From contig QNQO01000546.1 of NCBI GenBank assembly GCA_003290165.1, forward strand, positions 186,001-250,000: a stretch of DNA of 64,000 bases, in the 5' to 3' direction. A model generated the notes under the pieces. That model did no database searches. It had not been told where the DNA came from and saw only the letters and a list, made by a program, of their open reading frames with translations. Positions within the stretch are counted from its first letter, which is position 1; every line of letters begins with the position of its first letter. This stretch comes from Berberis thunbergii (taxonomy: Eukaryota > Streptophyta > Magnoliopsida > Ranunculales > Berberidaceae). Of the stretch, positions 34,248-43,669 are shown piece after piece. The position numbers and the translations under genes are program-made.

Positions 34248-34362
34248 TTGCTTGATTTCTGGAGGAGCAGGAAGTTTAGAAGCCAGATCTTCACGTTCCT
34301 CAGGGTCATTACCAACAGCTTCATCATCATCAGTGAAATGTCTTCATGCTCCCAATCATCAC
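34248..34362 (-). pseudogene. Captured exon of TFIIF alpha (RAP74-like)
   Basis: After CCTAG the minus strand encodes GDDWEHEDI. Following a one-base deletion it continues in another frame as TDDDEAVGNDPEERED and LPAPPEIK. This acidic block is typical of plant TFIIF alpha subunits, the general transcription factor that works with RNA polymerase II. A GT donor follows CAA at the 3' side. The deletion (ATTTCAC for the expected ATTTTCAC) destroys the frame. It is a captured gene fragment, not a working gene. Confidence 0.8.
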
Positions 34363-36440
34363 CTAGGAGGCATTAGCATTTAAAAGCAATTAGACATGGC
34401 TCCAATATTTTCTCTTCCACAACACTCCCAAATTTGAAAATTTTATATCCATACAGCTGCATAGGAAACTAAATATACTATGGTTTTACAGCTGCATAGG
34501 AAACTAAACAACATCAGATAACAGAGTATAATGATAAGGAAGATATGTCAGACAATGGAAAGAAAACTATCCATCTTGTGGGTCATACATCTAATATGCA
34601 TTTGCATATGAACTCCCAAAATAAAACATTTCTACATATGACCCTAATCCAGTTTGCTAAGATATCATTTTGTAGCATTGACCACAGATCTGGGTTTGAG
34701 TTTTATTTCTATCAAACGCAGCTTATAAAGCAGATCTAAGAAATAAAATCACATGTACTGTAGGAATTCCATATAAAGGGGATTTTTAAAGAGAAAATGA
34801 TCAGGTAAACCAAAGATTTTATTAATGAGCATATCAATCCTTTCTTAAGTATATAATCTTATCTAACCATTTCTTCCACACACTACCAGATTTTATTTCA
34901 AAAGAATGTGATCAGATACGCAGAACCCACTACTTGCAAATAAACTGTAATGCATACACATGCATCCAAACAAAGAATATGAACTTCAGACAATACAAAG
35001 TTACAGAGCAAAACATCAGAAAATATAGAACATGGATAGCCTTTCCCAAGGAAATTTTGCAAAACAGTTTTCATCATATCCAAATGGACAGAAAACAGAA
35101 AATAGGAATGACTATGGACACTAACCTTCACATATATATGTATACATATATATATACATATATATATTCAAGCGCACATAAATATTTCAAATAAATACTA
35201 TGGACAATAACCTTCACATATGGAATGACTTGGAGAACAGCAGACGCGCGTAGAACACGCAACAATCTCTCAACCGTAGAACACGCAGCACACGCGAGTT
35301 TCTGCGACAAATCAAGTTACACCGGACTGCCCAGATCAACCGGCATACACATGCTCCAACCGCATGTCGCCACATCTCAGCATGTCAACGCTGCGACACA
35401 GCAGCAATGCGTCCCAGCAGCAGCAAACCCAGCAGCAACAGCAGTAGCAAACCCAGCAGCAACAGCAAAGCAGAGCAGCAGCGCAACAGCACCTAAAGAA
35501 GCTTTTTAATCCATGCCAAAATTCAGGTACTTGAATATGTCACATGATCTTAGTAAACACTAGACACGCGCTTGCACAGTTTCACTGTGATATCAAGTAC
35601 TGAAAAAAAACAGAATAGTGACTTTATACAGTGGAACCTATCCAGCTTGGCAACTAGTCGAAAACACGAAACCTTACAAGTTCAGACTGAGCACAACCAA
35701 CCAAGAATCTGACAACCTTGTTGTATATTTCGAAGCTCCATTACAAACCAAAAAACAACTATTTTAGGGAAAGAAGAAGAAAAATACCATGTAATGATGC
35801 AAATTTATAAGCAGAGAGTGCACCTATCTTTGATAATTTGACACAAAAGTAAACAATGTGTCACTGAGTACCATGTGTTTTGAGAAAATGGTGATTTTAA
35901 AGAAACACTTACATGAAAAATGCCAACTGTTGTCATAAATGTTGCGATGAAAAACTTCCAGAATCGACACTTTTATATCATTCCCTATGCTTGTATCATC
36001 CTCTGTGAAATTAGCAGGAAGATGCAAAATATGAGAATTAGATTTGCCAAGTGATGTTGGATGAATCCTTGAATATGTCAACTATGAAACTCTAGCTTGC
36101 CTTGCGCAAAAAACTATGAAACTCTTTGTAACTATGCTACAGGAGTCATCTTATGTATAAAAAGTATCTGATTGCCATACATTATAGAGTGCAAGTAGCA
36201 GGAAAGAAAGTTGGGTGCACATTGAAAGTGGGATAAAATAAGCTAGAAACCCAGACAGTTACAATGCTTGTAATGCTTCCGCAAGATAAATACGAGAAAC
36301 TTCCAGTGGAAACATGTACATGATTTGATATAACTCATGGCCTAATAATAATAAAAATATGAAGAAAAACAACAACCTTGTACAGTAATGCCAAATTCAA
36401 GAGATGAATTCAAATGTATTGGGAAACATCGCAAACTTAC
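34363..36440. other. CACTA interior between captured fragments
   Basis: No gene is recognised with confidence. There is an AT microsatellite-like stretch at 35,132-35,170 and a CAGCAGCAA-rich tract at 35,398-35,480. An 85-codon minus frame at 35,824-36,081 (with [18 protein letters not shown]) may be a further captured exon but I cannot identify it. Confidence 0.35.
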
Positions 36441-37090
36441 ATCAACATCTTTAGCTTTCACATTCTTTGGCTTCACCAAATTTGGATTTTGGATATCAAT
36501 GATGCCTTGGGTTCCTTTCTTTTTCTGCCAACATCCACATTGAGAGGGTTGAGAGAAATTCATATAGAATTACAAGTAACTCATGCAGGGGAATAAGAAG
36601 TATAAAAAGTACAAGTAAAATGAGTAGAAAGGCAACTACCTCAGATTCATTTTCTGATTCCTCTTCGAATTCCGTTTCTACTTCTTCTTCCTTTTTAGCT
36701 TCCTCCTAATAGTGATAATAAGATTACCCTCCTTTTACCAGATCAGAAAACAACTAAAGTTGCATGCACATACTGATATATGACGTAGTAATAGTAATAA
36801 GAATTGAAGACATATTTGAGAGGTACACACTTAAATTTCACTGCACGGTCAGTGTGACGGTTTCCATAAAAGAAAATGAACAAGACATCAAAATATTCAG
36901 GAATAAGAATTACTAGGGCAGATGATTAATTGACTGATAAAATGCATGGTATGTACCAATGAAATTAATCAAATAAAAAGTAGAAGTCATACTATTGAAA
37001 AAATAAATATGTTGCTTAGTATTAGTAATAGGATCAGAGCTATGTACCTGTCTAAAGGTTCGAGGGCGAGAAGAGGTACCTGCAGCTGCA
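36441..37090 (-). pseudogene. Captured three-exon fragment of a PP28 (28-kDa heat/acid-stable phosphoprotein, PDAP1-like) gene
   Basis: Three minus-strand exons are visible with AG/GT borders. The first, ending at 37,048, encodes AAGTSSRPRTFRQ. The second (36,705-36,640) encodes an acidic EEAKKEEEVETEFEEESE stretch. The third (36,524-36,441) encodes KKKGTQGIIDIQNPNLVKPK then NVKAKDVD. The order and spacing match plant PP28-family proteins (Pfam PP28), whose AGTSxRPRTFRQ, acidic and ENPNLVKPKN blocks are diagnostic. The N-terminal exon and the downstream charged helix are missing. Introns are retained, so capture was from genomic DNA. Confidence 0.85.
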
Positions 37091-37818
37091 ATCATTCAAA
37101 TCCCACCAAGTCAGTCATATAACTTTATCTGATAACTTTTAGAACGTGGTAATCACGTAGAACTAGTACAGCTGTAAATTTCTAAACTAGTATAGCTGTA
37201 AATTTCTAAATCAAGCATGACTGACATAGTCTGCTAGAAACTATTAAATCTGTAAACAAAGTAAATATATTAATACTACACCCACCCTAGCCTTATCAGA
37301 GAGTTTACATTAGTGCAGGTTTCTTGAAAAGAAAATCAAATAAATAAATACTCAAGAATTGGAAAAGGCCCAATTGCTTTGACACCAACTTCATACAAAA
37401 ACCAGTGGACAAAACCTAGGTTGTCTGGGGTGTGGGATGGGCTGACAGTTTCCTCCAGAGACCTAAGATTCACAGTGGATCCATAATAAAAAAATATATA
37501 TATATATATATATATATAGATTTGTACTTTGTGATTCCGTTGTCCCCTTCAATCCAAAATGGTAAGTTTCATGTGTTTTAGTATGCATACAACTAAACAA
37601 TAATGCAGACTTTTTAGTCACAAGTGCTTCGTAATGGCACTGCAACACACCAAGAAACACAAAAGGTTAAGTGCTCTAAGGCAGTTATAGAAAACAACCC
37701 ATGAAGAGGCCAAGCTCCATAAAACATAGTTAAAAACCACTTAAACATCAAATTCATAAGTTGGGCTGCATACTACAAAGTCTAGCTTGAGTTCAAGTTG
37801 GTCATGAACAACATGGTG
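37091..37818. other. CACTA interior, (TA)n microsatellite
   Basis: No gene is seen. A run of TA dinucleotides lies at about 37,494-37,518. Confidence 0.4.
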
Positions 37819-37991
37819 TCAAACCACTTGTTGGTTTCGGTAGCTTTGACCTAAGCCACCTCTGTGACGCGCTCTGTGCTCTAATTTGATTGCATCTGGG
37901 GCAGCTTTGACCTGAGCCACCTCTGCTGCCTTTTTTACGGCAATTGCGGCAGCTGCAGCAGTGCCGCTACAACCAGCCATGGAATCTGCAT
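37819..37991 (-). pseudogene. Unidentified candidate captured terminal exon
   Basis: On the minus strand, after a good acceptor (GTGTTTCAG), an open frame reads DADSMAGCSGTAAAAAIAVK, then KAAEVAQVKAAPDAIKLEHR, and ends with a TGA. It contains two copies of 'gaggtggct(c/t)aggtcaaagct'. Alanine/lysine composition and the acceptor suggest a real last exon. I do not recognise the family. Confidence 0.4.
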
Positions 37992-39308
37992 CTGAAACAC
38001 AAGTCAAGAATATATTCAAATCATACACATGGAGACAGACTAGTTTAAGCTTGCAGTCAAATATGTCATCCGACAATCAGACTAGTTTACAAATTAACCT
38101 CTTTGAATAATAAAATGTTATCACAGAAATCTTGAATAGAAATCAACAAAGCAACACAAATGTTTGTTTTATTTTATTTTTTTGGTGGAAAATGTTGAAG
38201 GTTAGCTTATTTTTAACGGGAGGAGTAACTCGGTGTTGGTGCTTTTTTATCCATATCATCACTCGCAAGCTTAACCAAACTTAGGAAGTAGTAATGATCC
38301 AGTTTAAGGAGAGAAGTTTCTCTCTTTTACATGTGCATGTGAGATCAAGAAAAAAATGGGGTAAAGATAACTTTACAAATACATAAAGAGGTAAAAAGTA
38401 AATAAATAAAAAGTTGTATATTTGGGAACAAATTGTTTATTTATCTCTTAGTTACGCCTTCTTTATAGATTTGAAAAAAATTAATCATCCATATCTCTTA
38501 TTTTAAATATAAACATGCATTCTCTACTCCATCTATTGTAATCATAGATACTCCAATGGATTTCTATCAAAAAGGTCTGGGTTTATCTACCTCATGTCAG
38601 CCTCTCACATATAAGATGCAAATATGCAATGAAAAGAAGCCCGCAGAGATAGCTGCAGTTATCTATTTCAGAATTAAAATCAAGTTATCCAAGGAGCGTA
38701 TCCACAGTAAATATAAAACATACATCCAAAGAAGAGTGCAGGTTTGTAGTCAGTACAATTAGGATTTTGGAATTTTAGACATTTTCCGTGCTCTGTTTTT
38801 CATGCAAGTACCACCAATGAATGTATGACACAAACAAAAATATGGAAATGTTTAATTCAAACACTCGATGTCTGGAATGCTCAATGAAAATATGCAAGCC
38901 CCAGATAAAGGACAAATCTACCCATTAAATGGAAAAACGCTACACCTGATAATTGGTATTTCAATAAGTTTCCTTTGTCAGTATGAGTCAGAAGCTTCAT
39001 GCAGTGGCAAAGAAAAGAACAAGATGAACCAAACAACATTGCACAATCAATCCAGAAAAAACTATTGGCTTAAAGAGAAGCGGTGAGACTTGCCTCAGCA
39101 CAGATTTTACCAACGATGGAAATGGAATCAACTGGATACAGACCCCGGTCTCAGCCCCTAGAAAGATTGCATCACTACCTGCACAGATCGAAAAACTGCA
39201 AAATAAGACTCTAAATACGGACATGACTAGTTGGCATGTCTAGCAGTAATTTGGCCCATTGAATAATTATATTGCATCACAACAGGCATTTAGTTCGTGT
39301 TTACTTAC
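37992..39308. other. CACTA interior, no recognised gene
   Basis: This is AT-rich, with small frames on both strands that show no family signature. Part of it may be intron of the captured NHX gene just above it. Confidence 0.3.
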
Positions 39309-39654
39309 AGCAACACCAAGACAGGTACTAGCAGCAAACAGATATAAAAATTCTCCAATTATATGAGTCACTGTCCAGCCATCAAGCTTTGATATATCGA
39401 GCTTTTGAATTGCTTTCAATAGAACAACTGAAGTGGCATCATTTACCACACCTTCCCCAAAAACTAGACTGTACAAAAGGGGTGTCTCATCTTGGTTTAG
39501 CACCTATAAATACCAAGAAAAAAAATCTCCTGACATGCTTATGATGCAATAATGATAGGTGATCAAGCGCTTAGTTAAGTAGAGTCAATGTGACAAACCT
39601 GAAGTGTGCAGACAGTATCAGTGAATGAAAAGATTGTACCAATGGCTGAACCAA
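39309..39654 (-). pseudogene. Captured two-exon fragment of an NHX Na+/H+ antiporter gene
   Basis: Exon a (ending 39,599, before GTTTGT) encodes GSAIGTIFSFTDTVCTLQ. Exon b (39,503-39,309, between TATAG and GTAAGT) encodes VLNQDETPLLYSLVFGEG, then VVNDATSVVLLKAIQKLD, and ends in ASTCLGVA. These are the adjacent FAATDSVCTLQ and LNQDETPLLYSLVFGEGVVNDATSVVLFNAIQ blocks of plant vacuolar NHX exchangers (Na+-H+ exchanger family). The intron of about 95 bp between them is kept. The remaining transmembrane exons are not present, so this cannot make a transporter. Confidence 0.92.
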
Positions 39655-39861
39655 AAGAACATTAAGAAAAAAGAATACTTTAGCTGACAATTGAACGAAA
39701 AATATAAATTAAAAATGGTGAATGGCCATATCAGATACGAAGATCAAATAAAAAGGAATAAGAAACGAACCAAGATAGTCACGTACTCGTATACTTGTTC
39801 CCGCGATAACTCATTCAACATGCAGATGGACCTTGAAGATCAACTACATGGATTGCATTCA
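39655..39861. other. Spacer between NHX and RDR fragments
   Basis: No coding sequence is recognised in this join between two captured genes. Confidence 0.35.
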
Positions 39862-40010
39862 ACAAATTTGGCATTGCCAACAAATTTCTCCAACTCTTTG
39901 ACGTATATTGCATTCAAGACATGTGCATCACCAAAGTGCAACCCTGGATGCCTGTAGACTAACACTTGCCCAGAAATTTGTCCATCACCACTGTATTTCA
40001 GAAAATATAG
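39862..40010 (-). pseudogene. Captured fragment of a gamma-clade RNA-dependent RNA polymerase gene
   Basis: The minus strand reads YFLKYSGDGQISGQVLVYRH, then PGLHFGDAHVLNAI and YVKELEKFVGNAKF. Plant RDR3/4/5-type proteins have QVLVYRNPGLHFGDIHVLKATYV followed by the catalytic DFDGD region. The fragment stops just short of that catalytic block. RDRs make double-stranded RNA in silencing pathways. It begins about 17 bp after the stop codon of the TnpA-like gene, so it lies in that gene's likely 3' UTR. Confidence 0.85.
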
Positions 40011-40026
40011 ACCTTAGATGCCCCTA

Positions 40027-41697
40027 TCAATCATCAAGTTCCGCATGAGTTCTACACCATACGAAGAAATCACCAACGTCCAAATCCCCCATCTTGTCTC
40101 CTTTTGGATCACTTTTGTAAAGTTTCGCCCCAGTCTTGTATTTGAAGCACAAGGAAAGTCTGATCTCTGTTGCAGGGTTCAATGATCCATGACAAGCGCA
40201 AGAGAATTGATGGATAGGATCTACAACCTCTAATGCTATCGCAATGACATTCTTTTCCCAATCACAAACTTTGTATCTCCGTGACACTGAAGGAACAGGA
40301 TTGCTTGGAGAAGGAAACCTCGCAACACCTTGAGAAGATGATGGTAATGGAGATGGTGGTAATGGAGATGGAGGTAATGAAGATGGTGGTAATGGAGATG
40401 GAGGTAATGGATTATCTGGTTGCCTTGTCGATTGTGCACCGGATGACGGTGTATCTTCAGTTCTTTGAACAACTCCTTGTATTCCCTCACTTGTTGACGG
40501 TCTTACATAAGTTCCACTTTCAAGTCTCTCTCGTATCCATCTAACATTTTCTTCCAATCTTTCATATTTTTCTTCCCTTTTTTTGGCTTCCAATGTTTTT
40601 TCCAATAGCAATGAACGAGCGGGAAGTGCAGCATCATACTTCCTTTTAGAGACAGTGGTTCCAACACAACGAGTACGTCCCCTCGCTTCTTGGCCAAACA
40701 CTTGGCTTAGAGGATCCTCATCAATAGTGAGGTCAATGTTACCTTGAGTTGAAGATTCTTGCAATGCAACTTTTTTTGCTTTAACTTGTTCCTTCAAAAG
40801 AATGAAAAAATAAAATAAATCAGGACACAAATAATATTCAAACAACTACAAAGTAAATTAAGAATTGGGTATAAAAGACATCATTGGGCACATACCATAT
40901 ATTGTTCAGAACCACGCGTAGGTTTTCCATCCTTTCCCGTGTGACAAGCAATCCATATGTCAGTGCGTGTGACTGGTTCTCCATCAGGGTTCTTCTCAAC
41001 CTATATACTTGAAAGATTAGTCTCAGCCTATAAAGTTAAATGATATATAATATTGTACTAGTAGCTAGAAACTCAATTACCATTTCGTACTCTACTTCTG
41101 CAGCACTCTTTTGGCCACCCCCCCATACATACTTTGAAGCCTTTTTGTTTTTTGGATTTAGGTCTCTAATTGGCTTCGCTTCAGGGGTGCTCTCATGGCG
41201 AACAAACTCCTTCCAATCCTCCTCTCTTACACCATTTGGAACATGCTTCTCTTGTTCCTCAATGGTAGGATACTTATCCAAATAATTCTTCCTAAGATGT
41301 GCCTTGAACCTTCTATAATATTCAGGCATTTTCAAATGCACACTCTTTTTCACATAATTTGGAATGTCGTATTCACACTGCAAATAAGCCATTGAGATAT
41401 AAGTTGAAAATAATATAAGACATTATGAAAATCAATGATGTAAAATCTCACCTTGAGGCCATTCCACACATCCTCTTTGTAGCTGTCAGTAACATGGTGC
41501 CAACCCTTGAATTTGATGGGCACAAGGGTTTCAACAAGCTTTCCAATGTTTTTATTGAAATTTCTAGCACCAGGTCCAACTGCTAAACCGTGGAGGTTGA
41601 ACTGTATGGTCTGTTTAACTTCAATGTCATCATTTGTAGATCTGGTGACATCAATGGTGGAGAAATCATTGTCGCGAGTACTATCCATCTCTATCAA
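40027..41697 (-). CDS. TnpA-like CACTA protein (Transposase_24), four exons, apparently intact
   Basis: Exons are 41,697-41,452, 41,377-41,081, 41,000-40,896 and 40,791-40,027, all with GT-AG borders and all a multiple of three. They give an uninterrupted 470-residue product. Residues 40-225 match the plant En/Spm transposase family Transposase_24: GPGARNFNKNIGKLVETLVP, WHHVTDSYKEDVW, MPEYYRRFKAHLRKNY, EDWKEFVRHESTPEAKPIRD and PVTRTDIWIACHTGKDGKP. A charged coiled coil follows (about 275-310), then a PLPPSPLPP repeat (about 343-370) and a C-terminal domain ending FVWCRTHAELDD. By analogy with TnpA it would bind the subterminal repeats of the element. The start at 41,697 could instead be Met 4 (41,688). 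Confidence 0.88.
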
Positions 41698-41972
41698 TGA
41701 AGACAGTTATAGATATTAACCATTATCAAACAAAAAGAAATAAGAATCAACTATATACACCACATTTATAGATAATTTCATTCCACAACATATCACCACA
41801 AATAGTTTTTTATAAAGCATTGGAAAAGCCAATCTGAATAGATAGCTACAAAGCTTCCCTTTCCCAACTCAAAAGTCTAAATAAGAAACAAAGACAAAAT
41901 ATTTGGTCTCAACCAAAGAGGATGACTAAAATAGCATTAGAAGTGTATCAAAAAATATTGTAGCATAGTCAA
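41698..41972. other. Intergenic gap between TnpA-like gene and transposase remnant
   Basis: This is 275 bp of AT-rich sequence with no recognised signal. It must hold the 3' end of the upstream unit or an intron, if both are co-transcribed. Confidence 0.35.
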
Positions 41973-42644
41973 TTAAAATTCCAGTAAGCTCTTCAGGTTG
42001 GGGTTGTCTTTCAAGATGCTTTGATACACAGTGGGAATTTCCTTTTTATCGACATTAGTGTTCAAGCCTCTTTGAGTATGTAGAACTACATGCCACCCGT
42101 CATTTGATTGATCTTTCGAATAAAATACTCCACTTGCTTCTTGAGCTAAAATGAATGGATCCTCTTCCACCTTTCTTTTGTCTTTTAGCTTCGACAAGTT
42201 TACCATCTTATGGTTCCAAATTGGGTCCACCTTATATGCATTTTTCTTATCTTCCACTTTGACCCAATCACAATAGAAGACAGTTTCTTTGAAATCACTG
42301 TAGTCTAGCACCAGTATGTCTCTAACAACTCCATACCATTTGACTAGTTGGTCCTTTGGCCTCTTATCTTTCTTACTAGCAACAAAATGAGCAATGTTTA
42401 TATTCTCTCCATGATGTATCCACGTGACATAATTGGTATCAATGCCATGGCTTAACAAATGAACACCTATGTCGTCAACACTAATGTTTCCCCTCGAGTT
42501 CCTACATCGAACACATGGGCAAGGAAAAAGACTCTCTCCATTTGCATTATCCTCAACAAACTGTTGGAATTGTCTAACGCCATTTATATACATTGCACTT
42601 CCCCGTTTGTTCATCCATGACTTGTCTAAAGGAATTGTTGACAT
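41973..42644 (-). pseudogene. CACTA transposase remnant: Transpos_assoc fused to DUF4216
   Basis: A single open frame of 223 residues starts at MSTIPLDKSWM, just after an acceptor-like TGTGTGTAG. Residues 5-80 match the Transpos_assoc domain (DKSWM, GVRQFQQFVEDNA, CPCVRCRN, HLLSHGI, W-HHGE). Residues 103-190 match DUF4216 (WYGVVRDILVLDY, VFYCDWV, MVNLSKL, DPFILAQEASGVFY, WHVVL). In full-length TNPD/TNP2 proteins the catalytic Transposase_21 domain and DUF4218 lie between these, several hundred residues that are absent here. The frame is still open. It may be translated as a core-less protein, or simply be a deletion derivative. No catalytic segment is found elsewhere in the element. Confidence 0.85.
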
Positions 42645-42689
42645 TTCTACACACAAAAAAATTAAAAGATTAACCTTAGTCATTGATCA

Positions 42690-43575
42690 AAGGAATCTAA
42701 ATTGCTTGAAAATCATTGACCAATCTAATGAACTTCAATTCATCCAGTTGTGTTGTCGTATTTGGTTATGGGACCCTATACAATGTTTCATTGACCGTCT
42801 TTCTACATTCCCAATCCAATTCATTGACCTTCTTTCTACATTCCATCCCCATATCTTTAATGAAGAACAGTGTTTTCTTTTCTATAAATGATTTGATGAA
42901 TAAGTAAGAGTTGATATGAGGATCAGAAGAACTAGTACAGTATAATCAACTTTGTCAGTTAAGTAGCTTTAGATCATACTTAATATCATTACTTTATAAT
43001 ATAGCAATAAAAGAAGAAAAGAATGCAATGTAAAGAACCAAATCAAGAATAATAAGGTTGTCAAACCATAAATCATGCCTTTGAAGAACTCCTTGAATGC
43101 AAGTATTATTTTCAGCACAGGACTTGCATGACAAGCTGAATGGAAAAATGTAGCCAAAGACAACTTGCCAACTTCACTTACTGATCCACTCTTCATAGAT
43201 TCAAAGAAGATTAGAGAAGCCCATAAACAGTTGTCGGCAAGTCATCCTTGGCTGCACCATACATTCTGAGCCTACATGCAAGGCCATAGCTGAGAATGAC
43301 CAAAAAGAAAAGAGAGATGAAATGAAGAACAAAAAGATGAGTGGTTGACTTGAGTATAAGGGTAGGGACAGTCATAATAACATTGCCCTGAACGCCCATT
43401 TAATTAATTACTCGTTCATCAAATTACCCAGCTCATCTCCTAACTCAGTTAATTAAGTTAAGCAACCTAGCTACCAATCTTGAAGAAGAAAATAATAACA
43501 ATAATAATAATTGAAGATCACACACATCTCCTGATGAGTACAAACCTAGCTAATTACATTCTGTTATGAACTGAC
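42690..43575. other. CACTA interior upstream of the transposase remnant
   Basis: Direct short duplications occur near 42,798-42,845 (cattgacc...tttctacattcc). Two minus frames (43,399-43,211 and 43,196-42,969) encode hydrophobic or mixed sequence (for example ESMKSGSVSEVGKLSLATFF) that I do not recognise. They may be further captured exons. Confidence 0.35.
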
Positions 43576-43669
43576 CTTTTTGTGATGAAGTTTCTGCAGA
43601 ATTGGAGAATCAAGCAGTGCACTCTCAGTACCAAGGTCAGAGTGGATGAATTTCTGGATGTTTTGTAAC
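43576..43669 (-). pseudogene. Unidentified captured exon
   Basis: A 94-bp minus-strand segment is bounded by CTTGCCAG and GGTCAG. It is open in one frame: LQNIQKFIHSDLGTESALLD, then SPILQKLHHKK. Splice borders and protein-like composition indicate a captured internal exon of a host gene, possibly of the same gene as the frames at 42,969-43,399. I cannot name the family. Confidence 0.5.

Noticed and set aside
35225..35509. A plus-strand ORF with a Q/A/N-rich end
   Set aside because: It comes from a CAGCAGCAA-type trinucleotide tract and is antisense to all recognised genes of the element.
40281..40544. A plus-strand ORF rich in M, V and E
   Set aside because: It is the complement of the proline-rich PLPPSPLPP repeat in the TnpA-like gene.
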